Made by a program: the position numbers and the translations under genes. Under the pieces are notes generated by a model. That model was given only the letters and a program-made list of their open reading frames with translations. It was not told the origin of the DNA and searched no databases. From contig JAFUHF010000065.1 of the NCBI GenBank assembly GCA_017468985.1, positions 1 through 38,444 of the forward strand: a DNA stretch of 38,444 nt. Reading direction: 5' to 3'. The stretch's first letter is position 1, and each line of letters starts with the position of its first letter. This stretch comes from Bacteroidaceae bacterium. Its GTDB lineage: Bacteria > Bacteroidota > Bacteroidia > Bacteroidales > Bacteroidaceae. Shown in pieces: positions 1-7,202 of the stretch.

Positions 1-680
1 ACGCGCTTCGTGGCGTAAGTTTCAAGGTTTACGAAGGAGAGTTTGTCACAATCATGGGTACATCAGGTTCGGGCAAGTCTACGCTGCTCAATCAGCTGGG
101 TTGCCTTGACACCCCCACGAGCGGTGAATACTATCTTGACGGAGTAAGCGTACGCACCATGTCGAAGCGTCAGCGCGCCCGTCTGCGCAACCAGAAGATA
201 GGCTTTGTTTTTCAGAGCTACAACCTATTGGCCAAGACTACAGCCGTAGAAAACGTGGAGCTTCCGCTCATGTACAACAGCCGCTACTCGGCCAGCCAGC
301 GCCGCAATGCCGCCATCAAGGCATTGCAGGCCGTAGGCTTAGGCGACAGGCTGAGCCATAAAAGCAACCAAATGTCAGGCGGACAGATGCAGCGTGTGGC
401 CATCGCCCGTGCCTTGGTGAACGACCCTGCCGTGGTATTGGCCGATGAAGCAACAGGAAATCTTGATACGCGCACCAGCTTCGAGATGCTGGTGCTCTTT
501 CAGCAACTCCACCAGGAGGGGCGCACCATCATCTTCGTGACCCACAACCCCGAAATTGCGCGCTACAGCAGTCGCAACATCATGCTTCGCGACGGCAAGA
601 TCAGGAGCGACGAAGTAAACAATGATATCCTTTCGGCCGCCGAAGCCTTAGCCAATCTGCCCAAACCACAGGACGACTGA
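1..680 (+). CDS. MacB-type ABC transporter ATP-binding protein (5' end outside window)
   Basis: ATPase subunit of a MacB/LolD-type exporter that would power the permease encoded next to it. The reading frame is open from base 3, so the ATG at 54 is internal: the 17 codons before it read [17 protein letters not shown], the usual lead-in to the Walker A loop. Counting from the ATG at 54, Walker A is GTSGSGKST (2-10), the Q-loop is FVFQSYN (51-57), the signature is [15 protein letters not shown] (107-121), Walker B is VVLADEAT (127-134) and the H-loop is FVTHNPE (161-167). All catalytic elements are intact. A 54-base gap separates it from the FtsX-type permease, so they are probably one operon; a MacA-like adaptor is expected upstream, outside the window. 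Substrate unknown (peptide, lipoprotein or drug). Confidence 0.95.
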   Translation, partial: ALRGVSFKVYEGEFVTIMGTSGSGKSTLLNQLGCLDTPTSGEYYLDGVSVRTMSKRQRARLRNQKIGFVFQSYNLLAKTTAVENVELPLMYNSRYSASQRRNAAIKALQAVGLGDRLSHKSNQMSGGQMQRVAIARALVNDPAVVLADEATGNLDTRTSFEMLVLFQQLHQEGRTIIFVTHNPEIARYSSRNIMLRDGKIRSDEVNNDILSAAEALANLPKPQDD

Positions 681-734
681 CTAAAGCCCCAATGCTGCAA
701 TGAATCACAAACCAACTAACCGTCAGCAAACCAG

Positions 735-1952
735 ATGAATTTCATAAATCTCATAAAAGTAGCCTTACGCGCCATAGCGAGCAACAAGTTTCGCTCGTTT
801 CTTTCTATGCTGGGTATCATCATCGGCGTAGCGGCCGTGATCATCATGATGGCCATTGGCCAAGGCTCCAAGGAAAGCATCCGCCAAAACATTTCCCAGA
901 TGGGAACCAACATCATCATGATCCGTCCGGGAGCCGACATGCGAGGTGGTGTTCGTCAAGACCCCAGTGCCATGCAGACGCTGAAAATCGCAGACTACGA
1001 AAAGATCCTGTCCGACAAGACCTATATCACATACGTCAGTCCAGAAGTGACATCGTCAGGACAGGCCATTAACGGAGCCAACAACACCAGCACGTCGCTT
1101 TATGGTGAAGCACCCGAATACTTGGACATCAAGCAGTGGACCATTCAAGACGGCACCTCGTTTACAGAAGAAGACGTCAAGAAGAGTGCCAAAGTATGCC
1201 TCGTAGGCAAGACGGTGGTCGACGAGCTGTTTCCCAACGGTGGCGACCCCGTAGGACGCACCATCCGATTCAAATCCATTCCGTTCCGCATCGTAGGCGT
1301 ATTGAAGTCGAAGGGATACAATAGCTTCGGTATGGACCAGGACAACTTAATCATTGCCCCTTACACCACCGTAATGAAGCGCGTATTGGCACAGACCTAC
1401 TTCAGTAGCATCAACTGTTCGGCCATTACGGAGGAAATGACAGAACAGGCCATAGAGGAATTGACCTCCATATTGAGAAGCAACCACAAACTGTCAGCAG
1501 CGGCCGACAACGACTTCACCATACGTTCGCAAGAGGAGATGATGAAAACCATGTCGAGCACCATGGACACCGTTACGATTATCCTGGTGGTAGCCGCAGC
1601 GTTTTCGCTTTTAGTAGCAGGTATAGGTATCATGAACATTATGCTGGTGAGCGTTACCGAACGCACTCGCGAAATAGGCCTTCGCATGTCGGTTGGAGCC
1701 ACAGGCATGGACATCAGCAATCAGTTTCTCATTGAATCCATTATGATCAGCATCACGGGAGGGGTGCTGGGTATCGCCGTAGGCTACCTCGGCACTCTGC
1801 TATGCAGCACTTTCGGCCTTCCTACGAGCATACCGCTGTGGAGCATACTGATCAGTTTTGCGGTCTGCACAATCATTGGCGTAGGCTTTGGCTACTTCCC
1901 TGCCCAAAAGGCGGCAAACCTCGACCCCATCGAAGCCATTCGCTACGAATAA
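735..1952 (+). CDS. MacB/FtsX-type ABC transporter permease
   Basis: 405-residue inner-membrane permease. The architecture is typical of the MacB family: an N-terminal transmembrane helix at about 21-41 (SMLGIIIGVAAVIIMMAIG), a periplasmic MacB core domain at about 45-270, then a C-terminal FtsX block with three helices at about 280-305, 330-355 and 363-388. The loop after the second helix has the family hallmark TERTREIGLRMSVGA. It follows the ATPase on the same strand and ends just before a perfect terminator hairpin, so this is the last gene of the exporter operon. The pair probably works as a tripartite efflux or export system with outer-membrane and adaptor proteins encoded elsewhere. 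Substrate cannot be read from the sequence. Confidence 0.93.
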   Translation: MNFINLIKVALRAIASNKFRSFLSMLGIIIGVAAVIIMMAIGQGSKESIRQNISQMGTNIIMIRPGADMRGGVRQDPSAMQTLKIADYEKILSDKTYITYVSPEVTSSGQAINGANNTSTSLYGEAPEYLDIKQWTIQDGTSFTEEDVKKSAKVCLVGKTVVDELFPNGGDPVGRTIRFKSIPFRIVGVLKSKGYNSFGMDQDNLIIAPYTTVMKRVLAQTYFSSINCSAITEEMTEQAIEELTSILRSNHKLSAAADNDFTIRSQEEMMKTMSSTMDTVTIILVVAAAFSLLVAGIGIMNIMLVSVTERTREIGLRMSVGATGMDISNQFLIESIMISITGGVLGIAVGYLGTLLCSTFGLPTSIPLWSILISFAVCTIIGVGFGYFPAQKAANLDPIEAIRYE

Positions 1953-1954
1953 TA

Positions 1955-1990
1955 TTGATCCCCGAGTTAAACTCGGGGATCAACTTTTTT
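1955..1990 (+). terminator. Rho-independent terminator of the ABC exporter operon
   Basis: A perfect 13-bp stem (TTGATCCCCGAGT / ACTCGGGGATCAA) with a TAA loop occupies 1955-1983, two bases after the permease stop, and is followed by CTTTTTT. The T-run lies on the + side, so it terminates the exporter transcript. It also separates it from the convergent exonuclease gene. Confidence 0.93.
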
Positions 1991-2009
1991 GCAATCTACA
2001 TTACGTCCT

Positions 2010-2576
2010 CTAACGCTTCACACAATGCTCATAAATAGCGCGTGTAAGGGCAATATCGTAATCGGCGCTATGCAAATCAGCGGCATCGACCTCAATGCCT
2101 AACTGGCGCGCCACAGTGGAGAGCTTGAAGTTCTCCATGTGCGGCCGCTCCTCAAGAAGGAACTGCGTGGCCAGTACCATGACGTCAATGCTGTTCGCCC
2201 AAAACCATGATCCGAAATAGCTGTCGCCATTCTGCAGAAAGAAACCGCGCAGAAATGGATTGTCGAACGAAGTATTATTATAACCTACGAGGTAGAACTT
2301 GTCTGAACGGTCATAACGGTTCACATATTTGCTCAAAAGCGCAATGAGCTGGTCATACACTTCTTTCATTGGCGGATAGGCCAAGATTTGCTCTTCGGTG
2401 ACTCCAGCCACCTTCAAGGCTTCCGGATCAATCTGCGCTTTTGGATTGGGACAAACATAAAAGTCGAAACGTTCGGCTACTTCGCCGTCAATCACAATCT
2501 CGCCACTGATCTGATGAATGCCATGCTTGGCAGGATTAGTTCCCGTTGTTTCCAAATCGAAAAAAAACAATTTCAT
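2010..2576 (-). CDS. DEDDh-type 3'-5' exonuclease (DnaQ/epsilon-like)
   Basis: 188-residue RNase T/DnaQ-superfamily exonuclease. Exo I is FFDLETTG with metal ligands D7 and E9, Exo II is NNTSFDNPF with D105, and Exo III is H169-x4-D174, giving the complete DEDDh set. It is a stand-alone nuclease domain without a polymerase or UvrC-like fusion, so its substrate (DNA proofreading, RNA trimming or small oligonucleotides) cannot be assigned. The ATG lies 26 bases after the stop of the upstream glycoside hydrolase gene, so it is probably the last gene of the lipoprotein-nadA-hydrolase transcript. The functional link to those genes is not obvious. Confidence 0.9.
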   Translation of the reverse strand: MKLFFFDLETTGTNPAKHGIHQISGEIVIDGEVAERFDFYVCPNPKAQIDPEALKVAGVTEEQILAYPPMKEVYDQLIALLSKYVNRYDRSDKFYLVGYNNTSFDNPFLRGFFLQNGDSYFGSWFWANSIDVMVLATQFLLEERPHMENFKLSTVARQLGIEVDAADLHSADYDIALTRAIYEHCVKR

Positions 2577-2602
2577 GATCTATACATTATCCAATTAAAG
2601 GC

Positions 2603-4657
2603 TTATGGAACGAGCTGTGCAGAATCTCTGTCCGTATTGATGTGCTGGAACTTGAAAGCATCTACCAAAGATGTTGGCAACGCTCTGTCACTATACCAGT
2701 AGACGTGGGACTTAGAGAAAAGTTCCAGCGTAGCGGCTGCCTCAGTCTCATTAGGCGCATTCCAATAGGTACAGAAAAGTGGGCGACCAAAGTGGTAGCA
2801 GATGCTCATGAGCCATCCCGTTTCCGGAGCTTTCATGGTGGAGGAGAATGCAGCCACGTCGGAGAGCGACCAGATTTTGTAGACAAGCGGAGCACTGCTA
2901 CAGCCTTCATACTTCAGGCGACTCCAGCCACCTGGACGCGCATGAATCATTTCTTCTCGATATTTGAAATTGGGATCAAAATCACCCACACTGACAAGCG
3001 GAGTCATGAAAGAGGGCTGCGTCGGACTGATGAAGCGCACGATGTCAAACAATTGCGATACCCACATTGAGGCTTCACGGTCAGTAGCCAGTTTCTCGCC
3101 AGGATGATAGTAGAGGTCCCAACCCTCTATGCGCTTATCAGCATAGTAGCGTCTGATGATGACGTTCAGGTATGCCAGGATGTTCCTCACATCGGTACGT
3201 GCAGCAAATGCAGCAGCCTCATCCTTCGATATACGCAACGACGGAGCAAAGTCGGTGCCCCAGTAGGGATCGTCACCCTGCCGCGTTGCGGTAGTAGCCT
3301 TGCCTTGGACGTATGGCTTTGTCTGATAGGCGTCGCCGTTTTCGGCAAAGTCGTTGGGATAAGTTCTGAGGAATTTGGTATGTTCAATCTCCGCTCCACC
3401 TGCAGCCAAGATGTCATCGTCCTGTAACAACACAGGCATTACGGTCAGGCCCTTTGCATCGGCCGCAGACAATTGCTGTTCAAAGTACTCCATGAAAACC
3501 TTCTCGTCGGCCGCAAAGTCCGCATATTTCAGCTTCAATCGAATACTATTGCCCTTCGGAGCAGCACTCTCTTGTTGGCTCTTGGCAGTAAGACCCTTTA
3601 TCGGGCCTCCCGATACCCATTTCCATGCCCTATCGCTACCCCAGCGTTCGGTCTGCGCCAAGGGGGCATAGATTTGCTCACCTTCCTTCTCGAAACGGAA
3701 CTTGCGCAGGCTTTCTATCTCTCTGTAGTCATAGGCATTGCCATCGGAATAGAGCATATCGTGGAAAATAGGCTCGTAGGGATTGTAGGCAGAACGCCCC
3801 CATTGCACCGACCAGTTTCGGTTGTCGGTGAGGAACAGGCCCCAAAGGTAGAAGTTTACATGTTCCTTGGCAAAGAGCTTCAGCGTGCGTGTCAGTCCAC
3901 CACTCACGGTACGCGCGAGACATTCGGTACTGGCCATGGGTCTTCCGTCCATCTGGCGAAGCCTCCATATCCACGTCTGAGGAGTGGTATGATTGGGCTC
4001 AAGGAAGCGGTAGGTGTGAATGTTATGAATGTCCATCATAGCCTCAATCTCCATGCGACGCTTGAACTGCACTGACGTGCTGTCATATTCACCACCTTCC
4101 CAGATAACAGATGATGTTATGGGTTGCACGGGGTTTTCAGCCCTACACCACTCTACCATCTTCTCTAACCAATCCATCTGGCGCATGGTTTCGTCGTTCT
4201 TCGCAGTCGATGGTTCGTTCCAGATGTCCCACATGGCAATGCGCTTATCTTTGGCGAAGGCACGTACCACCTTGCGAACATATTCCTCCGCATGCTTGAG
4301 TCTTTCTTCCTCCGTGAGCGACTTGTCACCATAGTATCTGCCGTAGAAACTCAGTACAGGCGAATAGGTCATGCCATACTTTGCACAATCCTCTGCATAT
4401 TTTCTGATGAACTCAATCTGTTCTTCTGCCGTTCCACCGCCAATCCAGGAACGCACGCTGTTGAGTCCCAACTCCGAAGCTTTTCTCAAAATCTGGTCGC
4501 GCTCCATGCCGGGATAGGCCGTCGTAGGCTGGTTGAAGCCACGGATTTCTCCAATCTCCTTCTGCCATTTCCATGCTTCGGCCACAGTCATCTGCTTGCG
4601 AGCACTCATTGAAAGCACAGTGCAGACCATCATCATTGCTGCGAGTAACTTTCTCAT
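2603..4657 (-). CDS. secreted GH5-like glycoside hydrolase with a second, degenerate barrel-like half
   Basis: 684 residues with a signal peptide at 1-19. The first half (about 28-330) reads like a clan GH-A (beta/alpha)8 barrel: an RGFNQP-type opening, WDIWNEP with the expected acid/base E148, and GRPMASTE with the expected nucleophile E245. The second half (about 375-684) seems to repeat the same landmarks: DKRIEGWDLYYHP (508-519) matches DKRIAMWDIWNEP (138-149), GRPLFCTYW (624-632) matches GRPMASTEC (238-246), and LFSKSHVYWY matches LFAKEHVNFY. Both catalytic glutamates are replaced in the copy (H518 and Y631). The second half may therefore be a non-catalytic, substrate-binding or structural duplicate. 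Exact GH family and substrate are uncertain (beta-mannan, xylan or similar). The gene lies 27 bases downstream of nadA, probably in the same transcript. Confidence 0.82.
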   Translation of the reverse strand: MRKLLAAMMMVCTVLSMSARKQMTVAEAWKWQKEIGEIRGFNQPTTAYPGMERDQILRKASELGLNSVRSWIGGGTAEEQIEFIRKYAEDCAKYGMTYSPVLSFYGRYYGDKSLTEEERLKHAEEYVRKVVRAFAKDKRIAMWDIWNEPSTAKNDETMRQMDWLEKMVEWCRAENPVQPITSSVIWEGGEYDSTSVQFKRRMEIEAMMDIHNIHTYRFLEPNHTTPQTWIWRLRQMDGRPMASTECLARTVSGGLTRTLKLFAKEHVNFYLWGLFLTDNRNWSVQWGRSAYNPYEPIFHDMLYSDGNAYDYREIESLRKFRFEKEGEQIYAPLAQTERWGSDRAWKWVSGGPIKGLTAKSQQESAAPKGNSIRLKLKYADFAADEKVFMEYFEQQLSAADAKGLTVMPVLLQDDDILAAGGAEIEHTKFLRTYPNDFAENGDAYQTKPYVQGKATTATRQGDDPYWGTDFAPSLRISKDEAAAFAARTDVRNILAYLNVIIRRYYADKRIEGWDLYYHPGEKLATDREASMWVSQLFDIVRFISPTQPSFMTPLVSVGDFDPNFKYREEMIHARPGGWSRLKYEGCSSAPLVYKIWSLSDVAAFSSTMKAPETGWLMSICYHFGRPLFCTYWNAPNETEAAATLELFSKSHVYWYSDRALPTSLVDAFKFQHINTDRDSAQLVP

Positions 4658-4684
4658 TTCTTTTACATTTAGTTTGATTACATG

Positions 4685-5698
4685 CTATATTCCAAGCCTC
4701 TCTGAAATTTCCAGCATCTTTTCGATAGGCTTGACAGCTTTCTCAATCACCTCAGGACTTACTTCCACTTCCGGCCACTCGTATTTCAGGCAGTTGTATA
4801 GTTTTTCCATAGTATTCATGCGCATGTACACGCATTCGTTGCACATGCAGGTCCTTCCCTGCGTCTCGCTGTCCTCAGGAGGAACCGGAATGAAGGTCTT
4901 TTCGGGACTTTTGCGCTGCATTTCAAACAAGATGCCACTCTCCGTAGCCACAATGAATGTGGTTTCGTTGCTTTCGGCCGTATAATTCAGCAAAGCTGCC
5001 GTAGATCCTACCACATCGGCCATCTTTACCACAGGGCCTTTGCATTCAGGATGAGCCAGCACTTTTGCCCCTGGGTACTGTTCTTTTAGCTCCAAGATCT
5101 TCCCAACGGAGAATCGTTCGTGAACATGACAAGCACCATCCCAAAGCACCATCTGACGACCTGTCAACTGGTTGATGTATTCGCCCAAATTGCGGTCGGG
5201 ACCGAAAATCAACTTTTCGTCCTTCGGAAAACTGTTTACGATCTGTTTGGCATTCGATGACGTAACCACTACGTCTGTTAACGTCTTCACTGCGGCCGAC
5301 GTATTCACATACGACACCACCTTATGCCCCGGATGGGCTTCAACAAACTTTTTGAAGTCTTCTGCCGGACAGCTCTCGGCCAAGGAACACGAACTGTTCA
5401 GGTCGGGAATGAGCACCTTTTTGTTGGGACACAACACTTTGTTGGTCTCGCCCATAAAATGCACTCCGCACATCACGATAATGTCGGCATTTGTCTTTGC
5501 GGCTTTCCGCGCAAGTGCAAGACTGTCACCTATAAAGTCGGCCACTTCTTGCAAGGGCTTGTCCGTATAGTAATGAGCCAAAATCACCGCATTCTTCTCT
5601 TTACACATGCGTCTGACTTCGGCTTTCAAGTCAACACCTTCGGGAACAGGTGCGTCTATGTAACCTTTCTCTTTCCACTCTCGTTTGATTTCCATCAT
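4685..5698 (-). CDS. nadA: quinolinate synthase NadA
   Basis: Condenses iminoaspartate with dihydroxyacetone phosphate to quinolinate, the second step of de novo NAD synthesis; cytoplasmic 4Fe-4S enzyme. Family landmarks: ILAHYYTD, the IGDSLALAR segment, GVHFMGETNKVL, SSCSLAESCP, GACHVHERF, HPECKGPV and CVYMRMN. By comparison with archaeal NadA, the three cluster cysteines should be those in SSC, GAC and CVYM (C104, C190 and C289 counted from the ATG chosen here). The frame can be extended to a GTG at 5710, but an ATG lies at 5698, immediately followed by another at 5695, and gives the usual N-terminus; I chose 5698. nadB and nadC are not nearby. It sits between two lipoprotein genes and a glycosidase with short gaps, an unusual setting for nadA. 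Confidence 0.97.
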   Translation of the reverse strand: MMEIKREWKEKGYIDAPVPEGVDLKAEVRRMCKEKNAVILAHYYTDKPLQEVADFIGDSLALARKAAKTNADIIVMCGVHFMGETNKVLCPNKKVLIPDLNSSCSLAESCPAEDFKKFVEAHPGHKVVSYVNTSAAVKTLTDVVVTSSNAKQIVNSFPKDEKLIFGPDRNLGEYINQLTGRQMVLWDGACHVHERFSVGKILELKEQYPGAKVLAHPECKGPVVKMADVVGSTAALLNYTAESNETTFIVATESGILFEMQRKSPEKTFIPVPPEDSETQGRTCMCNECVYMRMNTMEKLYNCLKYEWPEVEVSPEVIEKAVKPIEKMLEISERLGI

Positions 5699-5719
5699 AG
5701 TGATAAACACTTATTGAGA

Positions 5720-6436
5720 TTAATAATTAGGCAACTTTACGTAGGCTTCGCCATATACCGGCCAGAGCCCCATTTGTTCATCAGCGGCATTGCCTCCTAT
5801 CAGTTGCAAATTAAAATAGGTATTAGGGAGCACCCCATAGTCGTTGCGTTTCCAATTATGGGAGAGCAGCGAGTCTGCAGCCCTCTGAAGTCTGACAAGC
5901 GCCTCACCACGAGTAGTAAAAAAGGTGGATTGGCCTTCATCATTGAAGCTTGACAGAATATGTGCCACTTCCTTACGGACGGTATAGTTTAAGGCATAAT
6001 TGGCCGACTCTGCGGCGGTTCGAAACTGATAGACCACATATGGGAAAGTAATACGACGTTGCTGCAACTGTGCCGTTTCTCCGCCACTTCCCTTACGTTC
6101 TAAAAGCACCACATCCACCCATGTAGCGTCAGCAATAAGATAATTGCGGTTTCCCCAATCGGTGTTTACAAACGTTTCACGAAGTTGCTCCCATACATTA
6201 TATACCCCATCAGCATCCGCTTCAAAGTAGCCTTTCGACGTATTTGTACGTTCCAGAATGGAGTCCACATCATTTTGCAAATCTATGTTTATTCCATACT
6301 GGGTAGAAAAATCCCTGATTTGCACCACATAGCGCGCCATGCCCTGCGTTGCATCGTCATCATCAGAGCATCCTGCAAACACCCACAAGGCCAGCAGACA
6401 AAAAACAACACCTCTAAAATACGACCTGCTTCTCAT
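5720..6436 (-). CDS. uncharacterised lipoprotein, paralogue of its upstream neighbour
   Basis: 238 residues with an SPII signal: a hydrophobic stretch at 9-21, lipobox VFAGC with lipidated C23, then the acidic run SDDDD typical of surface-exposed or outer-membrane Bacteroidetes lipoproteins. It resembles DUF4827-type lipoproteins, but I am not certain of that family name. The C-terminal part GEALVR..SLLSHNW..PNTYFNLQLI clearly matches the neighbouring lipoprotein at 6457-6843 (GEALVR..SILSYNW..PESYFTLQLI), so the two arose by duplication. It is 20 bases downstream of that gene and just upstream of nadA, so the three are probably co-transcribed. Function unknown; FKBP-like peptide binding is conceivable but not shown. 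Confidence 0.8.
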   Translation of the reverse strand: MRSRSYFRGVVFCLLALWVFAGCSDDDDATQGMARYVVQIRDFSTQYGINIDLQNDVDSILERTNTSKGYFEADADGVYNVWEQLRETFVNTDWGNRNYLIADATWVDVVLLERKGSGGETAQLQQRRITFPYVVYQFRTAAESANYALNYTVRKEVAHILSSFNDEGQSTFFTTRGEALVRLQRAADSLLSHNWKRNDYGVLPNTYFNLQLIGGNAADEQMGLWPVYGEAYVKLPNY

Positions 6437-6456
6437 AACGGTTATGAATCCTTTTA

Positions 6457-6843
6457 TTAATTTCGCAATATGATCACCTGTTCCTTTACAAGAACTCCTT
6501 CGGTAATGAGCTGAAGCGTAAAATAGCTTTCAGGTTGAAGTGTTAAACCATCAGCAGCCCAATTGTAGCTCAAGATGGACTTGATAGTGTTCTCATACCG
6601 AACAAGGGCTTCGCCTTCCTCAGCTGCCATGAACTCGTAGCCTTCGTCATAATGCGATACGATGATCCGTTGCACCTGAAACATCAGCCCATCATTCTGC
6701 TGCAAGGCAGAGCTCAAAGCCGTTGCCCTCATGGTATATATGGGCAACACGCGCTCTTCTTTCGAACAACTACTGAACGTTAGCACCAAAGCCATCAACG
6801 CAAGCATTCCCCAAACGCATAAACAGGATTTTTGATTCTTCAT
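6457..6843 (-). CDS. small uncharacterised lipoprotein, first gene of the nadA operon
   Basis: 128 residues from the ATG at 6843: hydrophobic segment, lipobox LTFSSC with lipidated C26, then SKEE. The mature part of about 100 residues corresponds to the C-terminal half of the next lipoprotein; shared landmarks are GEALVR, a (L/I)LS(H/Y)NW step and SYF or TYF followed by NLQLI/TLQLI. The frame also has an ATG at 6864, but a TACTTTTG element at 6872-6879 (- strand) places the transcript start at or next to that codon. The ATG at 6843 leaves a short leader and gives a normal signal peptide. Probable role: envelope protein working with its paralogue; molecular function unknown. Confidence 0.75.
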   Translation of the reverse strand: MKNQKSCLCVWGMLALMALVLTFSSCSKEERVLPIYTMRATALSSALQQNDGLMFQVQRIIVSHYDEGYEFMAAEEGEALVRYENTIKSILSYNWAADGLTLQPESYFTLQLITEGVLVKEQVIILRN

Positions 6844-6871
6844 ATTCTTAAGAAGTCTATTCATTTAGCTG

Positions 6872-6879
6872 CAAAAGTA
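6872..6879 (-). promoter_or_regulatory. -7 element (TACTTTTG) for the lipoprotein-nadA operon
   Basis: Reads TACTTTTG on the - strand, matching the Bacteroidetes -7 consensus TAnnTTTG. It lies 28 bases before the chosen ATG at 6843. No clear TTTG sits 19 bases further upstream, so only the -7 half is supported. Confidence 0.55.
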
Positions 6880-7173
6880 CGAATAAAAGAGTGCAACACG
6901 AAAAGAAATCACAACTTTTGCACAAACGCAGTCACAATCGTTAAATATCTCTGTCATGGAATTATTATTTCTGAGGTACTCACCATTGCTCTATACTCGG
7001 AAATATCGGGAACAACTTGTTTCTCTGAAATCCTTACAATTGGGATGGCCAGGGCCATGAGCTCCTCAGCATTCCCCACACTCGGGGACGCTGGAGACCA
7101 CAGGTGCCCCGACATTACCTACAGTCATTGGTACAAATGCCATCCGTCGCTTGCTCATTACGAAGGAATCATT
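6880..7173. other. divergent intergenic region, about 360 bases between start codons
   Basis: Separates the - strand lipoprotein operon from the + strand GH106 operon. It contains one promoter-like element at each end (listed separately). The middle (about 6950-7150) has frames that stay open by chance, but their translations lack any recognisable family or domain pattern, and I see no RNA gene, repeat or strong hairpin. It is long for this compact region, so it could hold regulator sites or decayed DNA. Confidence 0.4.
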
Positions 7174-7181
7174 TAACTTTG
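7151..7181 (+). promoter_or_regulatory. probable promoter of the GH106 operon
   Basis: TTGC at 7151-7154 and TAACTTTG at 7174-7181 are separated by 19 bases, the spacing known for the Bacteroidetes TTTG / TAnnTTTG promoter. The -33 half is one base off consensus. The ATG at 7203 follows 21 bases after the -7 box, giving a leader of roughly 15 bases. Confidence 0.65.
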
Positions 7182-7202
7182 TAGAGCTTAAGAACGACAA
7201 CG

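Noticed and set aside
6832-7176. 114-residue frame covering the divergent gap before the GH106 gene
   Set aside because: It overlaps the lipoprotein start and both promoters, and has no family features.
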